From the NCBI GenBank assembly GCA_046290675.1, contig JBKAHA010000004.1, positions 248,001 through 312,000 on the forward strand: a stretch of 64,000 nt of DNA. Reading direction: 5' to 3'. This DNA is from Aureliella sp046290675. GTDB lineage: Bacteria; Planctomycetota; Planctomycetia; Pirellulales; Pirellulaceae. Shown one piece after another: positions 52,243 through 60,727 of the stretch. Positions within the stretch are counted from its first letter, which is position 1. Each line of letters starts with the position of its first letter. A program made the position numbers and the translations under genes. The notes under the pieces are model-generated. The model was not told the DNA's origin, made no database searches, and worked only from the letters and a program-made list of their open reading frames with translations.

Positions 52243-53076
52243 GTGCTTTACCGCAGCCGGTTGCATGCTAAGAGTTTGAATTACTGGCTGACAACGAATC
52301 CAATTTACAACGTCTCTCAAAACCAAGTGCCGGACACACTCACTGCATATCAGATCCTTTTGCTATTCATTGCGGCGATGGGGATCGGCATTTCGAAATG
52401 CGGTTTCGCCGGCGTCAGCATGATTCACGTGCTGGTCTTCGCCTTTGTTTTTGGAGCCAAGGATTCGACCGGTGTCCTCCTGCCAATGCTGGTCATTGGG
52501 GATCTGTTGGCGATCTGGTTTTTTGGGAAAAAAGTCGAGTGGAAGCAGGTGCGACGGTTGCTACCACCAGCCATGTTGGGCGTCATCATCGGTACCGTGC
52601 TGATGGACCGGATGGACGAACGCACCTTCAAACCCACGGTCGGCGTCATTATTTTCCTGCTGACGACGGTCCAAGTTGCACGGATATGGCGTCCCAAGTT
52701 ATTCGATCAGATCCCGCACCAATTGTGGTTTGCCTGGACGTTGGGATTACTTGCGGGGACGACCACGATGATGGCCAACGCGGCTGGTCCTGTCGTGGCG
52801 TTGTACCTTCTGGCGGTTGCGCTGCCGAAGCTCGAGCTGGTTGCGACAAGTGCTTGGTTCTTTCTGACGATCAATCTTTTCAAGCTGCCGTTCAGCTATT
52901 GGCTGGGACTCATTGGCGGCGGGTCGTTGACCATTGACTTCATGTTTGCACCCGGAATACTGATCGGCATGCTAGCCGGCCGGTGGATGGTCAATAAGAT
53001 TCCGCAGAAACAGTTCGATAGTCTTTTGTTGGCTTTTACGGCGCTTGCGGCGCTGCGGTTAATTGGTCTGATTTAA
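52243..53076 (+). CDS. TauE/SafE-family sulfite/anion exporter
   Basis: 277 residues as drawn from GTG 52243; an in-frame GTG at 52329 (249 residues) is a good alternative because the first helix begins only near residue 36. About eight helices. The N-terminal half contains GIGISKCGFAGVSMIHVLVF, and the second repeat contains LGLLAGTTTMMANAAGPVVA, matching the TauE/SafE repeat with its conserved Asn-Ala-Ala-Gly-Pro. These export sulfite, sulfoacetate and related anions. It is 19 bases from the outer-membrane gene and 66 bases before the oxidoreductase on the same strand, so the three may form an operon. Confidence 0.9.
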   Translation: MLYRSRLHAKSLNYWLTTNPIYNVSQNQVPDTLTAYQILLLFIAAMGIGISKCGFAGVSMIHVLVFAFVFGAKDSTGVLLPMLVIGDLLAIWFFGKKVEWKQVRRLLPPAMLGVIIGTVLMDRMDERTFKPTVGVIIFLLTTVQVARIWRPKLFDQIPHQLWFAWTLGLLAGTTTMMANAAGPVVALYLLAVALPKLELVATSAWFFLTINLFKLPFSYWLGLIGGGSLTIDFMFAPGILIGMLAGRWMVNKIPQKQFDSLLLAFTALAALRLIGLI

Positions 53077-53142
53077 TTCGCCGATGGCGTCCGATCGTTT
53101 TGTTCGTCTGCCGCAATGGATGGTTTTGTTGCAGGTTAAATC

Positions 53143-54669
53143 ATGACGCACTATGACGTCGCCATCATTGGATCCGGATTTTCTGCGTCCATCTTGGCCG
53201 CCGCACTTGGTCGTGCGGGGCGGCGCGTCATCATGTTTGATCGCAAACTACACCCACGATTCGCCATCGGTGAGTCTTCGACGCCGCTCGCAGATCTATT
53301 GCTTGAGCGGATGGCCGGCGAGTTTGGGTTGCCTGAGCTGCGTTCGCTGAGTCGATGGGGCATTTGGAAACGCGAATTGCCTCAAGTTCGTTGTGGTAAG
53401 AAACGCGGGTTTAGCTACTTTCAACACCAGCGCGGTTGTGGCTTCGAGGATTCAATTCGTCATGACCGAAGTCTGTTGGTCGCGGCGAGTGTCAACGACG
53501 AAGTCAGTGATACCCACTGGCTGCGAAGTGATACCGATGCGTGGCTCTTTCAGCTTGCTTGCGAGCACGGAGTTGATTTTTGCAAGGTCGATGGCATCGA
53601 GGATGTGAAGGAGCAAGATCACGGCTGGGAGTGCAAGATTCGAGTGGGGGACTCATCACGAATCTTCGAAATGGATTTCATGGTCGATGCGTCTGGATCG
53701 GCAGCGGTCCTACCAACGATGTTGCGGTTGAATCCCATTACGGATCAGATGCGAACCAACAACCGCGTTGTTTATGGGCATTTTGATCGAGTGCAGCCGA
53801 TGTCGAGCATTCTGGCTGGACAGCCTTACCTGAAGACAAATCAGGATCCTTTTGATTGCGATGATGCAGCGCAACATCACCTCATTGATGAGGGCTGGTT
53901 TTGGATGTTGCGGTTCGACCATGGCATCACTTCTGTTGGTGCTGTACTGGATCGCGATATGGATTGCTCATGTCGCGGCTTGACGGCCGAGAAGACGTGG
54001 GAGCGACTGCTCGAGGACTATCCAACCTTGTCAGCACTGATGTCGAACGCGAATCTGGTGGCGCCGCTGGGTGGGCAAGGTGCTCAGCTAGCGGAGATCG
54101 ACCGTGTTTCGCGGTGCTACCCGAAAGCAGGTGGGAAGAGTTGGTTCTTGTTACCATCGACGGCCGGAATCGTGGATCCATTGCACAGCACGGGCATTGC
54201 TCATGCTCTTATTGGAGTGCAGCGGATTGCCAAAATGTTGCTAGGCGAAGGCCGCTCTTGTTCAGCCAGCGAAATATCTGCGGGCACTTCGTATTCTCGC
54301 AGTACCGTAGCCGAAGTGCTTTGGATTGATCGCATTGTGGCATGCGCCTATCAGGCGAAGCGTTTGTCATTCGATTGGTTTTATGCGGCTTGTTGTTTGT
54401 ACTTCTTGCCGGCGATTGAAACAGAGCGTCTGCTGCATGAAGAGAACCAAATTCGGGATGGGTTCCTCTGCGAGTGCGATGCGTTTTATCAGGAGCTCGT
54501 AATGTGGTTTGAAACGAAAACGATCGAATTGAAATCGAGCAAGACGGATGCAGATATAGAGGCGGCGGTGGAGGAGTTTCGAAAGAGGATTGAAACTCGC
54601 AACGTGGCAGGTTTGCTAGAGCCCGGCACCAACAATCGTATCGCGAGGTCGGTCGCTCCAAAGTCGTGA
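53143..54669 (+). CDS. FAD-dependent oxidoreductase of the flavin halogenase-like family
   Basis: 508 residues. Rossmann motif VAIIGSGFSASILAAALG at about residues 6-23 and GESSTP (45-50), as in flavin-dependent halogenases. CGKKRGFSYFQH near 84-95 and the FAD-binding GIVDPLHSTGIAHALIG near 345-361 also match that family. The halogenase WxWxIP motif region reads GWFWMLRF, so the motif is incomplete and halogenation is uncertain; dehydrogenase or epoxidase activity is also possible. A Lys-rich tail follows about 470. ATG is the first in frame. No other secondary-metabolite gene is nearby. Confidence 0.85.
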   Translation: MTHYDVAIIGSGFSASILAAALGRAGRRVIMFDRKLHPRFAIGESSTPLADLLLERMAGEFGLPELRSLSRWGIWKRELPQVRCGKKRGFSYFQHQRGCGFEDSIRHDRSLLVAASVNDEVSDTHWLRSDTDAWLFQLACEHGVDFCKVDGIEDVKEQDHGWECKIRVGDSSRIFEMDFMVDASGSAAVLPTMLRLNPITDQMRTNNRVVYGHFDRVQPMSSILAGQPYLKTNQDPFDCDDAAQHHLIDEGWFWMLRFDHGITSVGAVLDRDMDCSCRGLTAEKTWERLLEDYPTLSALMSNANLVAPLGGQGAQLAEIDRVSRCYPKAGGKSWFLLPSTAGIVDPLHSTGIAHALIGVQRIAKMLLGEGRSCSASEISAGTSYSRSTVAEVLWIDRIVACAYQAKRLSFDWFYAACCLYFLPAIETERLLHEENQIRDGFLCECDAFYQELVMWFETKTIELKSSKTDADIEAAVEEFRKRIETRNVAGLLEPGTNNRIARSVAPKS

Positions 54670-54750
54670 TGGCTAGCACGCCGCTGTCCTGGTGAGGCCC
54701 CGGTCTTGGAATGCAAGCCGGGCGGGCAGTGCTCCCGCTCCGGCAGAAGA

Positions 54751-57747
54751 TCAGGCCCAATAGACATCAACGTTGCACTGCTCGTTCGCTCGCAAGACAA
54801 TGGTCGCGTTGTCACCGTTGATTGATAGTTTATTCAGGACTTCTCCTTGGTAGTCGACTCGAGACGCGCTTTGGATCCTTCGCATCAAGCTTAGGTTTGT
54901 GCTTGTGGATTTACCTGCACATTCGCTCGCAAAAAGCCGCAAGCCCACATTCCGTCCCTCGTCGTCGATAAGTGGAGCTTCTAGCTCGAGCCGAACATTG
55001 CGTTTGTCGGCACTGAAAAACCAGCCTTGGCTTTCTGAAGCGACCTGCTCGCCGTAGAGAGAGACGGCGTAGCGTTGATCCAGGAAGTCCTCTGCGGCCA
55101 GCATTGCGTAGGGTAAATCGACGCCGACACCAAATCGGTGCTCAAAAGAGGTCGGGCAGTCTTTGCCTCCAACCAGGATGGTCTCGAGAAATCGTTCTTC
55201 AGTGCGGCGATGGAAACAGAGTCCACCGGTCAGGAATTGCGTTCGGTAATCGGTTTCGTCGATCTCGATCAAATGAGGGGAGACAATTTGATTGCCCGAC
55301 CAGGGAGCTCTTCGACCAGCGAAGTGCGTGTAGAGGATGGCAGCTTCTGTTGGCCAAGCCACTCTCAGCACATAGGCTGACTTCCACGCATTGGTGTTCT
55401 CAAGAGCAGTCAAGTTGTCGAGTCGCACCGCAATTTCCATGACGCGGCTGCCACGCCAGATTTCGTAGTCGATCTCGAAGTCAGCGATCGTTTTGCCATT
55501 TGACTCCAATTTGCCGGTTGCTCGGACGAGACCGCACATGTTGGAGCTGGTCAGCATCTGCACCTTGGACGCTTTCATTTCGCTGTAGGTAAATTCACCT
55601 TTGTCGTCACGATCCCGCCGAGCGAGCATGACGCTTAATCGGTTGCCGCGGCGTCCGGGAACATGCAGGCTGCGTAGATGGCCACGCGTGTTATCAATTT
55701 GGGCCTCAAGGAATTCGTTGTGGACGACTCCGCCAACCTCGGCAAGGTGATGCTGTCGAGTTTTATGGCTCACTTCTTTGGCAAACGGGGCTGCAAGGAA
55801 TCCAAGTCCCGATACGTCGATTCCCGTGTAACGATGCGATCCCACGAGACCCGTTGCATAGTTCCAGTCCGACTCGACAAACGAGCGTTCAGAGGCGGAC
55901 TGAGTTCGAAAACGCTGTGGGAAACTTCGAGGGTTCAGGACAAGCTTGGCTTTTGGCAATTCTGACGTCTTCGAAGTTCTTGTCGCGGCCGTCGGAGATA
56001 GTAGCGAGGCTAGACGGTTGCAGATCGAATCGGTCTGACTCTGAAGTTTCGTTTCGATTTCTTTGGACAGAGCATCCAGATCGGCGTCGGCATCAAGTAA
56101 GGAATAAGATTGCTGCCGGATCGCGTGCAGGTCAGGGAACGCTACGGAGTAGTCCGCAATGCCTCGCGGTGAATCTGTTGGGTGGGAAGGGCTCCCCGGT
56201 TCGAATTCCGATTTACCATCTGTCGGACTGGAGTCGCTTTGCTCAGCTTGCGGTGAGTGGCTTGCATTTTTGGGCGGTGGTGTTTCAAGCTGCCACGCGA
56301 TGTTGGCTAAATTCTGCAGTGAACGCAGACGAACCGCAATTTCATGGAATCGACGTGTGGCCAGGATGGTACGTTGGGGAGAGACGCTCTTAGCGAGCCA
56401 GTTATATTTGAAAGCCGACGCCACCAATTTCTCTTGGTGGTACGGTTCGTCCGTTTCACTGAAATAGTTCTGGCAATGGACAAATCGCCCCAACGCTGGA
56501 GTCCGGGAAGAGATCGTCACCAGGAAATCAAAGAACTCATGGCGACGGTCCGGCCAATGGGCAAACATGATGGTAGGGACATGCTGGTGGTCTAATGCTT
56601 CACCAATGCTCCATCCCAACGAAAGAAACGAGGCTGGATCATTCGCATCCAGGCTTTCCATGGCTAGCGCTGGAATGAAAGTTCCGTCCCCCGATTCCCA
56701 GGAAATCTTTGGCTGCGTGCCGGTTGGGTAATGTCCGTCGGCCCAGCTGATCAGCAGCACCCCGTCGAAGCCGTTTCTTCTCAGCTCGGTCGGGTGATCG
56801 GTTAGCTGACCAAACGAGTAACGTGCGAAAACGTTTGGGGGTTCGAGATCCAACTCTTGGTAAGCTTCGCGTCCGGCCCGTAGATCCTGGATCAACGACT
56901 CGCGATCCAAAAGTGGATGGGGATTTTCTAGGTCGAGTCCACCGGCGATCGAGTCGGCTCCTGAAACGATTCGGGCTCGGAGATGATCGAAAGAAGCAGG
57001 CGATTTCACCTTGAGGGCCCGAAGGAGGGAAGCAGGGGCGAGGTAAGTCGTTGCAGGCTGATTCGAATCGGGCTCAAGCTGTTTTGCCAAGCTCTTTCCG
57101 AGAGTCGAATCGGCGAGCAGCGTTACGTCGAGCAGCTGAACATCGAGGGAATAGTAGTGATCACGTTCTTGCCCGAGCGTATCGAAACAGGCCTGCAGTT
57201 GTTGCTCGGCCTCGTCTCCATTGCCCTGAACGGCAAACTCTGCAGCGGACTGAACCTGCTCGGCGAACAAAATTTGGTCCAGATTCGAAGTGTAACGGAG
57301 CTGCCGAGTCATTAACTGGATTTGAAGATAGGCATAGGCCAAAGCAGCAAAGTCAGGTCGAAGCTGCTCGACAGGCTCACTGTTTTCGTTGGTTTCTAAC
57401 CACCCCTTCTCCTGAAGCAACTGCACCAGCTCGACCTGAAATTCTCGCCAATTCGATTTGGGCTCTAATAAATGAGCTTCCTCTGCGTTTTCCCAGTCGG
57501 TGGCCAACTCCGGTTTCGCGATCTCGGGAACGAGGATTAGAGATTTGCCAAGTTCCGCGGGAATGCTGCTCGCAGACTGCCACGCCGGCAAAAGGGGTGT
57601 TTTCGCGAGGATCAGGGGGTGCCATAAGGCCGACCAGCCCGCAAGCAGCGGTTCTGCTTCCTCGGCTGGCAAGTGGCGTGGGTACTCATCAAGCTCGTAA
57701 CCAGGCAAAAGCAAAAGGCATTGGCGGAGGTGGTCCATGGGGTTCAA
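54751..57747 (-). CDS. Large glycoside-hydrolase family 38-like protein
   Basis: 998 residues, no signal peptide. The N-terminal about 480 residues contain the segments GFDGVLLISWADGHYPTGTQ and HQHVPTIMFAHWPDRRHEFF, suggestive of a deacetylase/GH38-like alpha/beta barrel; the catalytic Asp of alpha-mannosidases is not certain. A Ser/Pro linker near 515-550 follows, then beta-sandwich domains (about 660-990) with HRYTGIDVSGLGFLAAPFA and LRVAWPTEAAILYTHFAGRR. The architecture and size fit bacterial GH38 alpha-mannosidase-like proteins of planctomycetes; substrate specificity is unknown. It is convergent with the oxidoreductase and divergent from the pilus cluster. Confidence 0.7.
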   Translation of the reverse strand: MNPMDHLRQCLLLLPGYELDEYPRHLPAEEAEPLLAGWSALWHPLILAKTPLLPAWQSASSIPAELGKSLILVPEIAKPELATDWENAEEAHLLEPKSNWREFQVELVQLLQEKGWLETNENSEPVEQLRPDFAALAYAYLQIQLMTRQLRYTSNLDQILFAEQVQSAAEFAVQGNGDEAEQQLQACFDTLGQERDHYYSLDVQLLDVTLLADSTLGKSLAKQLEPDSNQPATTYLAPASLLRALKVKSPASFDHLRARIVSGADSIAGGLDLENPHPLLDRESLIQDLRAGREAYQELDLEPPNVFARYSFGQLTDHPTELRRNGFDGVLLISWADGHYPTGTQPKISWESGDGTFIPALAMESLDANDPASFLSLGWSIGEALDHQHVPTIMFAHWPDRRHEFFDFLVTISSRTPALGRFVHCQNYFSETDEPYHQEKLVASAFKYNWLAKSVSPQRTILATRRFHEIAVRLRSLQNLANIAWQLETPPPKNASHSPQAEQSDSSPTDGKSEFEPGSPSHPTDSPRGIADYSVAFPDLHAIRQQSYSLLDADADLDALSKEIETKLQSQTDSICNRLASLLSPTAATRTSKTSELPKAKLVLNPRSFPQRFRTQSASERSFVESDWNYATGLVGSHRYTGIDVSGLGFLAAPFAKEVSHKTRQHHLAEVGGVVHNEFLEAQIDNTRGHLRSLHVPGRRGNRLSVMLARRDRDDKGEFTYSEMKASKVQMLTSSNMCGLVRATGKLESNGKTIADFEIDYEIWRGSRVMEIAVRLDNLTALENTNAWKSAYVLRVAWPTEAAILYTHFAGRRAPWSGNQIVSPHLIEIDETDYRTQFLTGGLCFHRRTEERFLETILVGGKDCPTSFEHRFGVGVDLPYAMLAAEDFLDQRYAVSLYGEQVASESQGWFFSADKRNVRLELEAPLIDDEGRNVGLRLFASECAGKSTSTNLSLMRRIQSASRVDYQGEVLNKLSINGDNATIVLRANEQCNVDVYWA

Positions 57748-57931
57748 CTCGGTTGGCTTCTTGGCTCGGGCTTGATGGAGTAAGAATTGCAGTTGGTTAT
57801 TTCGGGTGGTTTGCGATCTGGGGTGCAGGCTCGAGGAGTGTTAAAGGGGCGGTGCCGACCTCGAAGGGGCCGAATCGCCGGATGTTAATATTGGAATATT
57901 GGCAAAAACTGGGCGTCTAGTGAGTAGAAAT

Positions 57932-57961
57932 TTGACATTAGGGGGATGACCTCGATACAGT
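57932..57961 (+). promoter_or_regulatory. Candidate sigma-70-type promoter upstream of the pilus cluster
   Basis: TTGACA at 57932-57937, a perfect -35. A -10-like ATACAG (57955-57960, 17-base spacer) or TACAGT (57956-57961, 18-base spacer) follows. It lies about 270 bases before the PilM-like ATG. Confidence 0.42.
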
Positions 57962-58048
57962 TTAATATGCGGAGTTTTCTCTGCGATGTGGCGTATCATC
58001 CATCCGATTTCGCGTGTGAAGCGCGATCCGTAGTTTGGTTCGGCAGAA

Positions 58049-58074
58049 GGCGGAGTGTCAATTGGCACTCCGCC
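58049..58074. promoter_or_regulatory. 11-bp hairpin with AATT loop in the pilus-cluster leader
   Basis: GGCGGAGTGTC (58049-58059) pairs with GGCACTCCGCC (58064-58074) with one G-T wobble and loop AATT. No T-run follows on either strand, so it is more likely a leader structure or protein site than a terminator. Confidence 0.55.
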
Positions 58075-58233
58075 GAAAATGGGGCGACCGTGGGCTGTCC
58101 AGCAGTTCTCCTTTGGCGGCTTGCTCCGAGACTTTTCCTTAATATCTAGTCTTCATTCGTATCGCGTCGCTGAAATTGGTGCAGTGAGACGCAGAAACTG
58201 AATGGTGGCATCACTAAGTGGGGCAGCTTTGCT

Positions 58234-60600
58234 ATGGCGAGCGCATCTTCCGTTTGGGGCATCGAAATTGGCCAATCAGCTCTCAAAGCGCTGAAATGCC
58301 GGTTGGATGGTGATCAAGTCGTTGCTGAGGCATTCGACTATATCGAATATCCCAAGATCTTGAGCCAGCCTGAGTCGAATGCAGAGGAGCTCATCAAGGA
58401 AGCCCTTGATACTTTCGTTAGTCGAAACGATTTGAAGAAGGCTCGAGTCGCTCTGAGCGTCGCTGGTTCGAGCGGGTTAGCCAAGTTCTTCAAGCCACCA
58501 CCGGTCGAGTTAAAGAAGCTTCCGGATATCGTCAAATATGAGGCCCGCCAACAGATTCCATTCGAGCTGGATGATGTCGTTTGGGACTACCAACTCATGG
58601 GCGGCAGCGAGATCTCCGATGGATTCGCGCTCGAGAGCGAAGTCGGTTTGTTCGCCATGAAACGGGACGCGGTATTTCGCGTTTTGAAGCCTCTCGAGGA
58701 AGCCGATATCGAAGTCGATATCCTGCAGCTGGCGCCGCTAAGTATCTATAATACAGTGACTTACGACAAATCGCTCGTGGACGAGGATTTGGAGTACGAC
58801 GCGGATCATCCTCCGAAATCGACCATTGTTTTGGCGATGGGCACCGATTCGACAGACTTGATCGTCACTAACGGTTATCGGGTCTGGCAGCGAAGTATGC
58901 CACTGGGCGGGAACCACTTCACTCGACAGCTGACGAAGGACTTGAAGCTCACGTTCGCGAAGGCCGAACATCTGAAACGCAACGCAATGGAGGCCGACGA
59001 TCCGAAGCTGGTCTTCCAAGCGATGCGGCCCGTCTTCAATGATCTCGTGACTGAAGTCCAGCGTTCGATGGGCTTCTTCAATTCGCTCAACAAGCAAGCC
59101 GAGATCGGTTCGATCTTGATGATGGGCAACTCGGTCAAGCTTCCGGGGTTGTCGCAGTACTTGAGCAAGAATCTCGCGATGGATGTAGAGGTTGTCGAGG
59201 GATTCGACAAGCTCCAGGGCGACGATGTCATCTCGGCCCCGGCGTTTAAGGACCATGTAGCTTCGTTTGTTCCTGTTTACGGTCTGTGTTTGCAGTCACT
59301 CGGCCAGGGTCCGACGGCAACGAACTTGGTGCCCAAGGAAGTGGTAACGGACCGTTTGATCCGCTCCAAAAAGCCATGGGCAGTTGCCGCGGCAGCATTG
59401 CTTATGCTCGGATTCACCGGATCCTTGGTAGCGGCCGCCTCACGCTACGGTGAAGTCCACGAGAGTCGTTGGGATGCTGCGACAAGTGCTGCGAAATCAA
59501 CCAAAGATGTTAGTGACGGAGCAATCCAGTCTGACGCCGCCAAGATCGCCTCGGTTGAACTACTGAGGAAGATTGGTGATGAGATTAGCGGAAGTGGTGA
59601 CCGCCGATTGCTATGGATGGAATTGGTGCATTCGCTCTTTGAGTCTCTGAAGCGTCCCGCGGAATTTGATGTCGCTAATCTGCCCAATCCAGAGGAAGTC
59701 CCTCACAAAGAGTGGCCTGTTATTTTTCTGACCAAGATGGATTGCAAGCAGTTCGATGACATTTACGAGTATTTGGACGAGCGAATTGCCGCGATGTACT
59801 CGGAGGACAAGTTGACGTGGCAAATCCGTTTGGGACTGCTCGAGAAGCCGGAAACGGAAGAAGGCGTCGAAGGGGAAGCACCAGCGGCGGAAATGACGGA
59901 TGAAGAAGCCGTTGTTGTCACGCCAGAGGAATTGTTCGGTCCTGCCGATGAAGAAGCCGATGCAGAAACCGCCAATCGCGCGTGGGTCATCCAGTTAGAT
60001 GGTTATCACTACCACAATGGACGAGAGTACGCCGCGACAGGCGATGAGTTGGAAGAGTTTGTAATCAAGAAGCTCGTCTACGAGCTCGAGCATGGATCGG
60101 TAGAGCTACCGATTGGCGGGGGGAAGACCGAGACTTTTACATACAAAGAACTTGGCTTGGTCGTGCCCTTTGTCCTACGCGGCGAATTTGACGAGAACTA
60201 CAAAGCTCCTAACCCAGAGTACATCAAGAAGTACGGGGCCCCTGCAGCCGGTGATGGTTACGGCGGCGGCGGATACGGCGGAGGAGGTAAAGGCCCAATG
60301 GGTTCCGGTGGAGGAGCCGGTATGGGCATGGGAGCTGGAATGGGCGCCGGTATGGGAGCTGGCATGGGTGCCGGAGCTGGATATGGTGGCGGAGATATGT
60401 ATGGAGGAGGACCTTCCAAAGACGAAGACGAGGAAGATATTCCGAAGTCATTCGACGCGCCTCGATATTCCTTTATCCTCCAAGTGATCTGGAAAGAAAC
60501 GCCGCTTACGAAACGGTTGGAAGCAAAACGGAAGGCAGCGGAAGAAGCAGCGGCGGAGGCCGAGCTGGCGGGCGATAGCGAAGACCTCGCTGGTATTTAG
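58234..60600 (+). CDS. PilM-PilN fusion (GspL-like) inner-membrane platform protein with Gly/Met-rich block
   Basis: 788 residues. Residues 1-355 are a PilM/FtsA-type actin-like domain: GIEIGQSALKALKCR at 9-23, KYEARQQIPFELDDVVWDYQ near 107-126, and FVPVYGLCLQSLGQGPT at its end. It then continues TNLVPKE (363-369), like the INLLP motif at the PilN N-terminus, a membrane helix (about 378-402) and an extracytoplasmic domain. This matches GspL of type II secretion, a natural PilM+PilN fusion. A Gly/Met-rich block lies at about 669-727, followed by an acidic stretch and RYSFILQVIWKET. Acts as the membrane platform of a pilus or type II-like secretion machine; which one is not decided. Confidence 0.88.
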   Translation: MASASSVWGIEIGQSALKALKCRLDGDQVVAEAFDYIEYPKILSQPESNAEELIKEALDTFVSRNDLKKARVALSVAGSSGLAKFFKPPPVELKKLPDIVKYEARQQIPFELDDVVWDYQLMGGSEISDGFALESEVGLFAMKRDAVFRVLKPLEEADIEVDILQLAPLSIYNTVTYDKSLVDEDLEYDADHPPKSTIVLAMGTDSTDLIVTNGYRVWQRSMPLGGNHFTRQLTKDLKLTFAKAEHLKRNAMEADDPKLVFQAMRPVFNDLVTEVQRSMGFFNSLNKQAEIGSILMMGNSVKLPGLSQYLSKNLAMDVEVVEGFDKLQGDDVISAPAFKDHVASFVPVYGLCLQSLGQGPTATNLVPKEVVTDRLIRSKKPWAVAAAALLMLGFTGSLVAAASRYGEVHESRWDAATSAAKSTKDVSDGAIQSDAAKIASVELLRKIGDEISGSGDRRLLWMELVHSLFESLKRPAEFDVANLPNPEEVPHKEWPVIFLTKMDCKQFDDIYEYLDERIAAMYSEDKLTWQIRLGLLEKPETEEGVEGEAPAAEMTDEEAVVVTPEELFGPADEEADAETANRAWVIQLDGYHYHNGREYAATGDELEEFVIKKLVYELEHGSVELPIGGGKTETFTYKELGLVVPFVLRGEFDENYKAPNPEYIKKYGAPAAGDGYGGGGYGGGGKGPMGSGGGAGMGMGAGMGAGMGAGMGAGAGYGGGDMYGGGPSKDEDEEDIPKSFDAPRYSFILQVIWKETPLTKRLEAKRKAAEEAAAEAELAGDSEDLAGI

Positions 60601-60727
60601 AACTGTAGATTGGTGACTTGCTCACCGAAGCTTAATCGGCATTATGCCAATGGGTGTCAGGCTTCAGAAGCCGATACCCCTGACCGGGACCAGTCGTTCT
60701 CTACGAGTAGAAATAAAAGGTGTAGCC

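Larger units (their letters stand above)
57748..58233. other. Intergenic regulatory region upstream of the pilus/secretion cluster
   Basis: 486 bases between divergent genes. It contains a promoter-like pair near 57932-57961 and an 11-bp hairpin at 58049-58074, both listed. No supported coding frame. Confidence 0.6.
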
